Assembly: GCA_001464475.1 (NCBI GenBank)
Contig: LNDX01000014.1
Location: forward strand, 31,167-95,166
Direction: 5' to 3'
Length of the DNA stretch: 64,000 bases
DNA from: Flavobacteriaceae bacterium Ga0077528
Lineage (GTDB): Bacteria > Bacteroidota > Bacteroidia > Flavobacteriales > Flavobacteriaceae
Shown: in pieces, positions 45,233 through 56,979 of the stretch
Layout: each line of letters starts with the position of its first letter
Numbering within the stretch: position 1 is the stretch's first letter
Position numbers and translations under genes: made by a program
The notes under the pieces: generated by a model
Databases searched by the model: none
Told to the model about the DNA's origin: nothing
What the model saw: the letters and a program-made list of their open reading frames with translations, nothing else

Positions 45233-45676
45233 ATGAAAAAACAAATCCTTCAACAACACCAACTATTACTTCAAGACAAAATCGATGTGTTCCGAGATAT
45301 GATTTCCGGATTGACTGAAGATGCTCAAAACGATGCTAAAGGTTCGGCTGGTGATAAGCATGAAACGGCTTTGTCAATGATGCACATTGAACAAGAAAAA
45401 CTCAACCACAAACTAAAAGAAATTCTCGACCAAAAAGCAATTCTTGATAAAATTGACGCTTCCGCAAATCATACTAAAATCGCTTTAGGAAGTTTGGTTC
45501 AAGCCAATGGAATGTTCTTATTCATAAGCGCGGCTTTACCAAAAATCACTATTGAAGATAAGACTATTATTGCTGTTTCACCACAATCACCTTTAGGAAG
45601 TAAGTTGATGGGAAATCAAGTGGGTTTTGAGTTTGAAATTAATACAACTAGATATAAAATTCAATCAATCCTTTAA
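45233..45676 (+). CDS. GreA/GreB C-terminal-domain-like protein
   Basis: A 147-residue protein from the ATG at 45233; a start at 45221 would lie inside the palindromic element. An N-terminal antiparallel helical part (about 1-75: LLQDKIDVFRDMISGLTEDAQNDAKGSAGDKHE) is followed by an FKBP-like domain with IAVSPQSPLGSKLMGNQVG near 118-136, matching the SPLGxALLGK signature of transcription cleavage factors. The helical tip carries D-A-K-G rather than the D-x-x-E acidic pair, so the cleavage-stimulating function may be lost. Similar proteins have been mislabelled 3-oxoacyl-ACP synthase. It likely binds RNA polymerase. Confidence 0.72.
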   Translation: MKKQILQQHQLLLQDKIDVFRDMISGLTEDAQNDAKGSAGDKHETALSMMHIEQEKLNHKLKEILDQKAILDKIDASANHTKIALGSLVQANGMFLFISAALPKITIEDKTIIAVSPQSPLGSKLMGNQVGFEFEINTTRYKIQSIL

Positions 45677-45718
45677 AAATCTGCGTAAATCAGTAAAATC
45701 CGTTTAATCTGTGGCAAA
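45676..45718. repeat. Degenerate AAATCTGCGT-type repeat
   Basis: Three to four imperfect units (aaatctgcgt, aaatcagt, aaaatccgtt, taatctgtgg) follow the GreA-like gene directly. Such arrays are common between genes in Flavobacteriaceae. The remaining gap to asnB (45719-45887) is AT-rich, with no gene seen. Confidence 0.5.
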
Positions 45719-45887
45719 TGAATTACAATCTCTAACACAAAACCACAATTCAAAACAATTTTACTTTATAATTTTCATATAAAATCATTTTTTAGTTTCA
45801 ATTTATAACTAATTATTCTTTTTTGGTTTTAATAATTGAAGTATTAACTCAATTTTGCTTCATAATAAAAAATAAAAAGAAAAGATT

Positions 45888-47561
45888 ATGTGTGGAATTG
45901 TATGCGCCTTTGATTTAAAACAAAAATCAGAATCATTAAGACCTCAAGTATTAGAAATGGCTAAAATCATCCGTCATCGCGGACCAGATTGGAGCGGAAT
46001 TTTTAGTAACGATAAAGCTATATTAGCTCACGAACGATTAGCAATTGTTGATCCAGCTTCTGGCAAACAACCTTTGTTTAGTCAAGATAAAAGTTTGGTT
46101 CTTGCTGCTAATGGAGAAATTTATAACCATAGAGAATTACGCAAGCAATTTGAAGGCAAATATCAGTTTCAAACTGAAAGCGATTGCGAAGTAATTCTTG
46201 CTTTATACAAAGAAAAAGGAGTTCACTTTATAGACGAAATGAACGGAATTTTTGGATTTGCAATCTACGATGTTGAAAAAGACGAATATTTCGTTGCTCG
46301 CGACCACATGGGAATTATTCCATTATACATCGGTTGGGACCAATACGGAACATTTTATGTAGCTTCAGAACTTAAAGCTTTAGAAGGATATTGCACAAAA
46401 ATAGAGTTATTTCCACCAGGACATTATATGTCAAGTAAAGATGGTGAATTCGTAAAATGGTACAACAGAGAATGGACCGAATACGATGCTGTAAAAGATA
46501 ACGCAACTAGTATAGAAGAAATAAAAACTGCTTTAGAAGCAGCAGTTCACCGTCAATTGATGAGTGATGTTCCTTATGGGGTTTTACTTTCTGGAGGTTT
46601 AGATTCGTCTATTACATCAGCTATTGCTAAAAAATATGCACAAAAAAGAATCGAATCAGGAGACACAGTTGATGCTTGGTATCCACAATTGCATTCGTTT
46701 GCTGTTGGTTTAGAAGGTTCACCAGATTTAGCCGCAGCTAGAAAAGTGGCAGACCATTTAGGAACGATTCATCACGAAATTAAGTTCACAATTCAAGAAG
46801 GTTTAGATGCAGTTCGTGACGTGATTTATAATTTAGAAACTTATGATGTTACTACAATTCGTGCATCAACACCAATGTATTTAATGGCAAGAGTTATTAA
46901 ATCTATGGGAATCAAAATGGTACTTTCTGGCGAAGGTTCTGATGAGTTGTTTGGTGGTTATTTGTATTTCCATAGAGCTCCAAATGCAAGAGAATTCCAT
47001 GAAGAAACCGTACGTAAATTAAGTAAATTACACATGTACGATTGCTTGCGTGCCAACAAAAGTTTGGCAGCTTGGGGAATTGAAGGACGCGTACCATTTC
47101 TAGATAAAGAATTCATGGATGTTGCCATGCGCATCAATCCACAAGATAAAATGATTAACGGCGAACGCATGGAAAAATGGGTTTTACGTAAAGCATTCGA
47201 AGATATGTTGCCAGCAAGTGTAGCTTGGCGTCAAAAAGAACAATTCAGCGATGGAGTAGGTTACAGTTGGATTGACACTTTAAAAGAAATGGTTGCAAAA
47301 GAAATTTCTGATGAGCAATTGGCGAATGCAAAATTCAAATTCCCAATTCAAACACCTACATCCAAAGAAGAATATTATTATCGATCCTTGTTTACAGAGC
47401 ATTTCCCAAGTGATACAGCAGCACTTTGTGTTCCACAAGAAGCTAGCGTTGCTTGTAGTACCAAAATCGCATTAGAATGGGATGAAGCTTTCAAAAATAT
47501 GAATGATCCATCAGGAAGAGCCGTGGCAAATGTTCACGATGACGCCTATGTAAAAGCATAA
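45888..47561 (+). CDS. asnB: Asparagine synthase B (glutamine-hydrolysing)
   Basis: A 557-residue cytoplasmic enzyme that makes asparagine from aspartate, glutamine and ATP. Catalytic Cys2 heads the class II glutaminase domain (MCGIVCAFD), with RHRGPDWSG, AHERLAIVD and NGEIYNH following. The synthetase domain has the PP-loop VLLSGGLDSSI near 232-242 and VLSGEGSDELFGGY. The length matches E. coli AsnB (554). It is a single gene with its own terminator, and the upstream 211-base gap has TTTTGG near 45831 but no exact TANNTTTG. Confidence 0.97.
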   Translation: MCGIVCAFDLKQKSESLRPQVLEMAKIIRHRGPDWSGIFSNDKAILAHERLAIVDPASGKQPLFSQDKSLVLAANGEIYNHRELRKQFEGKYQFQTESDCEVILALYKEKGVHFIDEMNGIFGFAIYDVEKDEYFVARDHMGIIPLYIGWDQYGTFYVASELKALEGYCTKIELFPPGHYMSSKDGEFVKWYNREWTEYDAVKDNATSIEEIKTALEAAVHRQLMSDVPYGVLLSGGLDSSITSAIAKKYAQKRIESGDTVDAWYPQLHSFAVGLEGSPDLAAARKVADHLGTIHHEIKFTIQEGLDAVRDVIYNLETYDVTTIRASTPMYLMARVIKSMGIKMVLSGEGSDELFGGYLYFHRAPNAREFHEETVRKLSKLHMYDCLRANKSLAAWGIEGRVPFLDKEFMDVAMRINPQDKMINGERMEKWVLRKAFEDMLPASVAWRQKEQFSDGVGYSWIDTLKEMVAKEISDEQLANAKFKFPIQTPTSKEEYYYRSLFTEHFPSDTAALCVPQEASVACSTKIALEWDEAFKNMNDPSGRAVANVHDDAYVKA

Positions 47562-47610
47562 AGTCAAGCGTAGTTTCTTGACTTTAGATTGAAGTTTAGT
47601 TTGTTTGTTT

Positions 47611-47643
47611 AAAACGCTTGTCATTTATGATAGGCGTTTTTGT
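47611..47643 (+). terminator. Terminator downstream of asnB
   Basis: AAAACGC (47611-47617) pairs with GCGTTTT (47634-47640), extended inward by TTGTCAT/ATGATAG with one G-U pair, and followed by TTTTTG. A second hairpin without a T-run, AAAGTCAAG (47560-47568) / CTTGACTTT (47577-47585), lies directly at the asnB stop. Confidence 0.75.
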
Positions 47644-47648
47644 TTACT

Positions 47649-47674
47649 CTGAAAACTGCGAACTGAAAACTGAA
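47649..47674. repeat. CTGAAAACTG-type short repeat
   Basis: CTGAAAACTG at 47649-47658 recurs at 47664-47673 with GCGAA between. It is part of the 450-base gene-free gap 47562-48011, which holds the asnB terminator, this repeat, a larger palindrome and the gyrB promoter. Confidence 0.5.
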
Positions 47675-47727
47675 TACTTTTTAAAAGGAGCGAATGGTCA
47701 GTTATTTATCAGTAATCCATATTCCTG

Positions 47728-47815
47728 CTTTCCATTCCAAGTTTTTCTTTTGTTGCCTTCGAGTAACCTCAGGCAACAAAAGAAAAAGCTTTCCATTGCA
47801 ATCAGGGCTAGCTAG
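47728..47815. repeat. Interspersed palindromic repeat unit (flavobacterial type)
   Basis: A perfect 17-bp inverted repeat, TTTTTCTTTTGTTGCCT (47742-47758) and its complement (47771-47787), has a 12-base loop and is flanked by direct copies of GCTTTCCATT (47728-47737 and 47788-47797). On the minus strand the unit starts with AGCCCTGATTGCAATGGAAAGC and ends with GGAATGGAAAGCAGGAAT; I recall this arrangement as a repeat family scattered through Flavobacterium genomes. Only one copy is in the window. Confidence 0.7.
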
Positions 47816-47930
47816 CATTTGTCAGTATATCAATCAATTATAAAAACCACTGTTGTCTAAACTTCGAAAAATCGTTTTAAATCAATTAAAATTTATTAAA
47901 AGATAAATGTTAATAACTTCTACGACAAAA

Positions 47931-47973
47931 TGCTTTAAAATGCTTTAAAATCATCTTAATAATTATATATTTG
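47931..47973 (+). promoter_or_regulatory. Promoter region of gyrB
   Basis: TATATTTG at 47966-47973 fits the Bacteroidetes -7 element. Upstream lie two direct decamers TGCTTTAAAA (47931-47940 and 47941-47950), whose TTT takes the place of the -33 TTTG. The leader to the ATG at 48012 is about 33 bases. Confidence 0.6.
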
Positions 47974-48005
47974 CGTGTTAGACAAAAATCATACATACGA
48001 TATAA

Positions 48006-50955
<2,950 letters not shown>

Positions 50956-50986
50956 TTTTTATCAATATAAATAAACACACAATACA

Positions 50987-51922
50987 ATGAAAGTTACCAT
51001 AGTAGGAGCAGGAAACGTAGGAGCTACATGCGCAGACGCTATTGCTTACAGAAGAATTGCGAGTGAAATCGTATTATTAGACATTAGAGAAGGATTTGCA
51101 GAAGGGAAAGCTTTAGACATTATGCAAACGCAAACTACTTTAGGATTCAATACAAAGGTTTCTGGAAGTACAAACGACTATTCAAAAACTGCAGGAAGTG
51201 ATGTAGTAGTTATTACATCTGGAATTCCAAGAAAACCAGGAATGACTCGTGAAGAGTTAATCGGAATTAATGCAGGAATTGTAAAAGGAGTGGCTGAAAA
51301 TTTATTAGCACATTCACCAAATGCAATTGTTGTTGTAGTTTCTAATCCAATGGATACAATGACATATTTGACATTGAAAGCTACTGGATTGCCAAAAAAT
51401 AGAATTATTGGAATGGGAGGAACTTTAGATAGTTCACGTTTCAAAACTTATTTATCTCTAGCTTTAGACAAACCAGCTAACGATATTCAAGGAATGGTTA
51501 TTGGTGGTCACGGAGATACTACTATGATTCCTTTAACAAGATTGGCATCTTACAATGGAGTACCAGTTTCAGAATTTTTATCAGCTGATGAATTAGCAAA
51601 AGTTTCTGCAGATACAATGGTTGGTGGAGCAACTCTTACAGCTTTATTAGGAACTTCTGCATGGTATGCACCAGGAGCTTCTGTAGCATTTTTAGTTGAT
51701 TCAATTTTAAATGATCAAAAGAAAATGATTCCTTGTTCAGTAATGTTAGAAGGTGAATACGGACAAAGCGATATCTGTATCGGAGTACCATGTATCATCG
51801 GAAGAAATGGTATTGAAAAAATTGTAAACATTGAATTAAACGAAGAAGAAAAAGCAAAATTTGCTAAGAGTGCAGATGCAGTTAGAGCAATGAATGGTGA
51901 TTTGAAATCGATTTTATCATAA
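50987..51922 (+). CDS. mdh: Malate dehydrogenase
   Basis: A 311-residue NAD-dependent enzyme of the citric acid cycle, of the lactate-dehydrogenase-like type. The nucleotide loop is GAGNVG at 7-12, Asp32 in VLLDI favours NAD, substrate arginines lie in PRKPGMTR at 81-88, VVSNPMDTMTYL is at 117-128, and the catalytic pair is Asp148 (LDSSRF) with His175 (IGGHGDT). Arg82 in the mobile loop and the MDTM pattern support malate over lactate. It is a single gene with its own terminator. Confidence 0.94.
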   Translation: MKVTIVGAGNVGATCADAIAYRRIASEIVLLDIREGFAEGKALDIMQTQTTLGFNTKVSGSTNDYSKTAGSDVVVITSGIPRKPGMTREELIGINAGIVKGVAENLLAHSPNAIVVVVSNPMDTMTYLTLKATGLPKNRIIGMGGTLDSSRFKTYLSLALDKPANDIQGMVIGGHGDTTMIPLTRLASYNGVPVSEFLSADELAKVSADTMVGGATLTALLGTSAWYAPGASVAFLVDSILNDQKKMIPCSVMLEGEYGQSDICIGVPCIIGRNGIEKIVNIELNEEEKAKFAKSADAVRAMNGDLKSILS

Positions 51923-51940
51923 ATTAAAATACAACAGATT

Positions 51941-51970
51941 AAAAAGACTGCATTTTTGCAGTCTTTTTTT
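51941..51970 (+). terminator. Terminator of mdh
   Basis: A 12-bp stem, AAAAAGACTGCA (51941-51952) / TGCAGTCTTTTT (51957-51968), with a TTTT loop and a T-run after it. It lies 18 bases past the mdh stop. Confidence 0.9.
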
Positions 51971-51990
51971 TGATATTAATGTGTAAATAA

Positions 51991-52021
51991 TTTGTTAATC
52001 TTTAGGTTAATTATATATTTG
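51991..52021 (+). promoter_or_regulatory. Promoter of secDF
   Basis: TTTG at 51991-51994 and TATATTTG at 52014-52021 with 19 bases between them match the Bacteroidetes consensus well. The leader to the ATG at 52143 is about 115 bases, long for this genome, and begins with a hairpin. Confidence 0.7.
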
Positions 52022-52039
52022 CACGTTTCAAAAAACGTG
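52022..52039 (+). promoter_or_regulatory. Hairpin at the start of the secDF leader
   Basis: CACGTTT (52022-52028), loop CAAA, AAACGTG (52033-52039): a perfect 7-bp stem directly after the -7 element. It could form at the very 5' end of the transcript or act as an operator. Role unknown. Confidence 0.4.
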
Positions 52040-52142
52040 TACAAAAGTATTTTTATTGATTTACATTGAAAATCAATGTCTTACTTTATATTTACTTGTT
52101 TTTTTAACCCAACAAACAAAAATTAATTAATTTTTAGTAATA

Positions 52143-55118
52143 ATGCAGAATAAAGGACTTATTAAATTTTTCGCAATTCTATTTGCACTGGTAAGTATTT
52201 ACCAACTTTCTTTCACATTTGTATCTAACGGTGTTCAAAATGACGCTAAAGCATTTGCAAAAGGAAACCAAGATAAAGAAATAGAATATCTAAACGATAT
52301 TAAAAACAAAAAGGTTTTTAGTATGTTTGGACTTGTTGATTACACTTATGATGAGGTAGTCGGTAAACAAATCAACAAAGGTCTTGACCTTGAAGGAGGA
52401 ATCAACGTTATTCTTCAAATTTCGGTTAAAGATGTTTTGAAAGGTCTTTCTAACAATTCTAAAAATGCCGTTTTCAATAAAGCATTAGAAGATGCAAAGG
52501 TTAATCAACAAGGAAATCAATCTTATTTAGATGCTTTCTTTGTGGCTTTTGATGCTATCAAAGGTGATACAAAATTGGCTTCTCCAGATATTTTTGCAAA
52601 CAAAAATTTATCTGACGAAATCAATTTTAAAATGTCTGATGAGGAAACTAAAAAAGTTATCAGAAGAAAAGTTGATGAATCAGTTGAATCTGCTTTTGGC
52701 GTATTAAGAAAACGTATCGATAAATTTGGTGTTACTCAACCAAACATTGCTAAACTTGGACAAACAGGAAGAATTCTTGTTGAATTACCAGGTGCTAAAG
52801 ATGTTGACCGTATTAAAAAATTATTACAATCAACAGCTCAATTAGAGTTTTGGGAAACTTACAAAATTGATGAAGTAGGTGGTTTCTTAATGGCTGCAAA
52901 TGACGCTTTGAAAGCTACTGAAAAGAATGCAACTACTCCAGAAGTAAAAACTGTAACAAACGATTCTATTAAAGATATGTTAGCTAATAAAGCTAATGAT
53001 TCTGTTGCTTCTAAAAAAGGAGGTAATCCTATATTAGATAAATTTGTAGGTCAAGGTGGTGGACCAATTTTAGGTATTGTTTCAGTAAAAGATACAGCTA
53101 AAATTAACTCTTATTTAAAAAGAGCAGATATTCGTTCTTTATTACCAGCTGACAAACGTTTTGCGAAATTTGTTTGGGGTAAACCAACCATTACTAAAGA
53201 CGAAAAAACTAAAGCTGATATTGAAACTTTTGAACTTTATGCTTTAAAAGGAAATAAAGATGATGTTGCACCTTTAAGTGGTGGAGTTATCACTGACGCA
53301 AGAGATACTTTTGATCAATTAGGTAAGCCTGCTGTTTCTATGCAAATGAATGGTCAAGGTGCTAAAGTATGGGAGCAATTAACAGGAAATGCATTTACAA
53401 CTAAAGGTTATATTGCTATTGCACTTGATGATGTAGTTTATTCTGCTCCAGGTGTTTCTACGGGACCAATTGCTGGTGGTAGATCAGAAATTTCAGGAAA
53501 TTTTGATGTTACTGAAACTAAAGATTTAGCGAATGTATTAAGAGCTGGTAAATTGCCTGCTGCTGCAGAAATTGTTCAATCAGAAGTTGTTGGACCATCA
53601 TTAGGAGAGAAAGCTATTCATGCTGGATTTATTTCTTCTATTGTAGGTTTCTTATTAGTTTGTTTATGGATGGTATTCTACTATGGTAGAGCTGGTTGGT
53701 ATGCAAATATTGCATTATTAGTAAACTTACTTTTCTTATTCGGAATTTTAGCAAGTTTAGGTGCTGTATTGACTTTACCTGGTATTGCAGGTATCGTGTT
53801 AACACTTGGTACTGCTGTAGATGCAAACATCATTATATATGAAAGAGCAAAAGAAGAATTGCGTGAAGGAAAAACTTTAGGTGATGCAGTTGTTGCTTCT
53901 TACGGATGGAAAGGAGCAATGCGTTCTATTATTGATGCAAACGTTACTCACGTATTAACTGGAGCTATCTTATTTATTTTTGGAACTGGACCAATTCAAG
54001 GTTTTGCTACTACTTTATTAATTGGTATAGTAACTTCTTTATTTACTTCAATCTTTATTGCAAGAATCTTTATTGATAAAGATATTGCTAATAATAGAAG
54101 TTTAACATTCACAACGCCATTAACTAAAAATTGGTTTACAGGTTTCCACTTCGACTTTATTGGAGTTAAAAAATGGACCTACTTATTCTCATCTGCAGTG
54201 GTTGTAGTGAGTTTAGTTTCAATTTTCTTTTTAAACGGTCTTGACGAAGGTGTTGATTTTGTGGGAGGAAGAACTTTCCAAGTAAAATTTGAAAAAGCAG
54301 TAGAGCCAACTCAAGTTTCTGAAGAATTATCTAAAGAATTTGGAACTACAGTTGAAGCAAAAGTATTTGGTGATGATGATCAGTTAAAATTGACTACTAA
54401 ATATAAAATCAAAGAAGAAAGTGCTAACGTAGATGAAGAAGTAAATAAAAAGTTATATAAAGTTTTAGGTAAATATTATACTAAAACTTCTTATGAAAAC
54501 TTTATCAATTCATACGATGGTAAACAATTAGGAGTTTTACAAGCTTCTAAAGTTGGAGCAGCTATCTCTGCAGATATCAAAACTAACTCTTTCTGGGCTG
54601 TTATTGGTGCAATGCTAGTTGTTGGACTTTATTTAGTGATTTCATTCCGTAAATGGCAATATTCATTAGGTGCTATCGCTGCTGTATTACATGACGTTAT
54701 CTTTGTATTAGGATTATACTCATTATTATATAAAGTGATGCCTTTCCACATGGAAATGGATCAGCACTTCATCGCGGCTATCTTAACGGTTATTGGATAT
54801 TCTATGAACGATACTGTAATTGTATTTGACAGAATTAGAGAGTTCTTAGCTGGAAATGTAAAAGGTAGTTTCAAAGAAGTAGTAAATGCTTCTATTAATA
54901 CTACATTATCAAGAACATTGAATACGTCTTTAACTATGATTTTAGTATTGTTAATCATGTTTATTTTCGGTGGTGAATCTATTAGAGGATTTATCTTTGC
55001 AATGCTTGTTGGTATTGTTGTAGGAACATACTCATCTTTATTTATTGCAACACCAGTTTTAGTTGACTCAATGAATAAGAAAGATATTAAAGAAATTGAA
55101 GAGCGTCACCATTCATAA
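52143..55118 (+). CDS. secDF: Fused protein translocase subunits SecD-SecF
   Basis: A 991-residue inner-membrane protein that uses the proton gradient to help the Sec channel release exported proteins. SecD half: one N-terminal membrane segment, the large P1 periplasmic domain with GLDLEGGINVILQI near 80 and RIDKFGVTQPNIAKLGQTGRILVELPG, then five more membrane segments with GTAVDANIIIYERAKEE. SecF half from about 670: a first segment, VDFVGGRTFQVKF, and ILTVIGYSMNDTVIVFDRIRE. Fusion of SecD and SecF is normal in Bacteroidetes. It has its own promoter and terminator. Confidence 0.96.
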   Translation: MQNKGLIKFFAILFALVSIYQLSFTFVSNGVQNDAKAFAKGNQDKEIEYLNDIKNKKVFSMFGLVDYTYDEVVGKQINKGLDLEGGINVILQISVKDVLKGLSNNSKNAVFNKALEDAKVNQQGNQSYLDAFFVAFDAIKGDTKLASPDIFANKNLSDEINFKMSDEETKKVIRRKVDESVESAFGVLRKRIDKFGVTQPNIAKLGQTGRILVELPGAKDVDRIKKLLQSTAQLEFWETYKIDEVGGFLMAANDALKATEKNATTPEVKTVTNDSIKDMLANKANDSVASKKGGNPILDKFVGQGGGPILGIVSVKDTAKINSYLKRADIRSLLPADKRFAKFVWGKPTITKDEKTKADIETFELYALKGNKDDVAPLSGGVITDARDTFDQLGKPAVSMQMNGQGAKVWEQLTGNAFTTKGYIAIALDDVVYSAPGVSTGPIAGGRSEISGNFDVTETKDLANVLRAGKLPAAAEIVQSEVVGPSLGEKAIHAGFISSIVGFLLVCLWMVFYYGRAGWYANIALLVNLLFLFGILASLGAVLTLPGIAGIVLTLGTAVDANIIIYERAKEELREGKTLGDAVVASYGWKGAMRSIIDANVTHVLTGAILFIFGTGPIQGFATTLLIGIVTSLFTSIFIARIFIDKDIANNRSLTFTTPLTKNWFTGFHFDFIGVKKWTYLFSSAVVVVSLVSIFFLNGLDEGVDFVGGRTFQVKFEKAVEPTQVSEELSKEFGTTVEAKVFGDDDQLKLTTKYKIKEESANVDEEVNKKLYKVLGKYYTKTSYENFINSYDGKQLGVLQASKVGAAISADIKTNSFWAVIGAMLVVGLYLVISFRKWQYSLGAIAAVLHDVIFVLGLYSLLYKVMPFHMEMDQHFIAAILTVIGYSMNDTVIVFDRIREFLAGNVKGSFKEVVNASINTTLSRTLNTSLTMILVLLIMFIFGGESIRGFIFAMLVGIVVGTYSSLFIATPVLVDSMNKKDIKEIEERHHS

Positions 55119-55137
55119 GTGAACTGCCTATAAATAT

Positions 55138-55168
55138 AAAAGCTACCTTGTTTAAGGTAGCTTTTTTT
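55138..55168 (+). terminator. Terminator of secDF
   Basis: A 12-bp stem, AAAAGCTACCTT (55138-55149) / AAGGTAGCTTTT (55154-55165), loop GTTT, followed by T residues, 19 bases past the secDF stop. Confidence 0.9.
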
Positions 55169-55251
55169 ATGTATTAAAGTTTAATATTTGGTCTTGGTTC
55201 AATGTATTAGTTCTCAAATAAGTTTAAACTCTATCATTGTTAAAGTCATTT

Positions 55252-55851
55252 TTATTTTATCCAACCGACTTTTCTTTTCCAAAGGTTGAATTCTTTTTCT
55301 CTTTCATGTAGATTTTTTGGAACCCTTTGGTTTTCGCTTTCTGCTCGTAATCTTATGATTTTCGTTTGTTCTTCAAGAGTATTGAGTCCAATTTTTAATC
55401 TTCGAATGTTAACTTTTAAAAGGTCATCATATTCATTAGGACTTAACTCTCCATTTTTGTTCCAATCAAATTGAGTTCCGTATAATTGAGGCTTTCCTTC
55501 TAGTACATTTATTCTATCCTTTAAACTAGCCAAATTCTTTTCATAAACTTTGTTTTCCAGAGCTACATTTTCTAAAAGTTTTAGGCACTTCTTCATAAAG
55601 TCTGGTTTACTTATAGAATGTTGAATAATCAACCAAGCCGATTCACTAGCCTCAATTCCGACTTTTTCAATGGTTGGAAAACCAATTTCGTCAATAATTT
55701 CATTTAGTTTTTCTGCATTTTTTATATGAAGAGTTTCCATTTCATTGTTGTAACCTTCAGATAGCTTTTTTTCTTTAATAAGTTTCTCTCGAAACTTTAA
55801 ATCAGCATCTTTTAATTCAATTATCAATTTAGCAATTTTTGGAAAATTCAT
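55252..55851 (-). CDS. DUF6624-like protein
   Basis: A 199-residue protein without a signal peptide. It is mostly alpha-helical and charged, with IDEIGFPTIEKVGIEASESAWLIIQHS near 53-79 and LYGTQFDWNKNGELSPNEYDD near 122-142. The combination of an IGWP-like helix, a Q-H pair and a Y-GTQ motif fits the DUF6624 family as I recall it. The activity is not known. It is a single gene on the minus strand between secDF and lgt, with no visible partner. Confidence 0.72.
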   Translation of the reverse strand: MNFPKIAKLIIELKDADLKFREKLIKEKKLSEGYNNEMETLHIKNAEKLNEIIDEIGFPTIEKVGIEASESAWLIIQHSISKPDFMKKCLKLLENVALENKVYEKNLASLKDRINVLEGKPQLYGTQFDWNKNGELSPNEYDDLLKVNIRRLKIGLNTLEEQTKIIRLRAESENQRVPKNLHEREKEFNLWKRKVGWIK

Positions 55852-55934
55852 TTTGCAGTTAAATTTAAGTTTCTGATGAGCTAAAATAGAAACTAATTGT
55901 TTTTTTTAATCAGTTATTAAAACTATTTTGATTG

Positions 55935-55965
55935 TAAAAAAAAAGAGAACCATGTTAGTTCTCTT
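55935..55965 (-). terminator. Terminator of lgt
   Basis: An 8-bp stem, AAGAGAAC (55943-55950) / GTTCTCTT (55958-55965), with a 7-base loop and a T-run on the minus strand (55935-55942). It lies 21 bases past the lgt stop. Confidence 0.85.
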
Positions 55966-55986
55966 CTTATATATTGGTATAAAATT

Positions 55987-56910
55987 TTAAATTTTTATAT
56001 CATCAGGAAGAGGTTCTTCTGCCATAAACAAATAATATAAACCTACTAAAATAAAAGGAACACTTAGCCATTGTCCTGTTGTAAATAGTCCAAGAGCACT
56101 CTCGAAACCACCTTGACTTTCTTTTACATACTCTACTACAAAACGAACGGTCCATAAAAGGATTAGAAAAATTCCAAAAATTAAACCATGTTTCCTTGGA
56201 GTATCTGTTTTCCAATACAAGAATAACAAGATAAAAAACACAAAAATATAGGCAAAAGCTTCATAAAGTTGTGCAGGATGCTTTAAAGGAACTTCAGCAA
56301 GTAGGTTTGCAAATTTTGGATTGTTTACAATAGCATCATAAGCTAAATCTGGATTTGCAATCTGAGTTTGATTCATGGCATCTTGGGGTGAAAAGTAATC
56401 TCTTACGAATTTAATTCCAAAAGTTTCATTGGTAGTTATTTTTCCAACAATTTCAGAATTAAAGAAGTTACCTAATCTTACAAAAATAGCACCACAAGCT
56501 ACAGGTATCACAACTCTATCTAAAACCCAAAGTAAAGGTTTGTTTACTACTTTTTTGCTGTAAAAGTACATTACAATTATTATTGAAATTGCAGCTCCAT
56601 GGCTTGCTAATCCTGCAAAACCTGTAAATTGAAATTCTGGTTCAAACTTAAAAGGAAGCAATATTTCAAGTGGATGATTTCTAAAGTATTCCCAATCATA
56701 AAAAAATACATGTCCTAAACGTGCACCAAACAAAGTAGCTAAAACTGTCCATACGAAAAGAGTGTCCAATTTATCTAAAGGTTCTTTTTCGTTTATAAAA
56801 ATCTTTTTCATGATGTACCAACCTAATCCAAATGCAATTACAAACATTAAGCTGTAAAACCTCAAATTAAGTGAGCCAATGTGTATTCCTTCTGACGGAT
56901 TCCAAATCAT
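55987..56910 (-). CDS. lgt: Prolipoprotein diacylglyceryl transferase
   Basis: A 307-residue inner-membrane enzyme that attaches diacylglycerol to the lipobox cysteine of prolipoproteins. Seven membrane segments are visible. Key residues include His103 in GLASHGAAI, Arg64 in GARLGHVFFYD, and the signature RLGNFFNSEIVG at 145-156 with Arg145, Asn148 and Glu153. HPAQLYEAFAY near 210 is typical. It is the last gene of the folE-cysS-yidD-lgt run, followed by a terminator. The length is slightly above the E. coli protein (291). Confidence 0.95.
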   Translation of the reverse strand: MIWNPSEGIHIGSLNLRFYSLMFVIAFGLGWYIMKKIFINEKEPLDKLDTLFVWTVLATLFGARLGHVFFYDWEYFRNHPLEILLPFKFEPEFQFTGFAGLASHGAAISIIIVMYFYSKKVVNKPLLWVLDRVVIPVACGAIFVRLGNFFNSEIVGKITTNETFGIKFVRDYFSPQDAMNQTQIANPDLAYDAIVNNPKFANLLAEVPLKHPAQLYEAFAYIFVFFILLFLYWKTDTPRKHGLIFGIFLILLWTVRFVVEYVKESQGGFESALGLFTTGQWLSVPFILVGLYYLFMAEEPLPDDIKI

Positions 56911-56979
56911 TTTTTGTATTTTTTAATATGAATTTTATCAAAAATAGTAATTTTAAAATTACTTAATTCTAAAATTATG

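Noticed and set aside
45103..45318. 71-residue open frame on the plus strand
   Set aside because: It starts inside the palindromic element and reads the GreA-like gene out of frame. The hydrophobic sequence only reflects a T-rich stretch.
47618..47815. 65-residue open frame between asnB and gyrB
   Set aside because: It begins within the asnB terminator and runs through the repeat unit. There is no promoter and no protein-like pattern.
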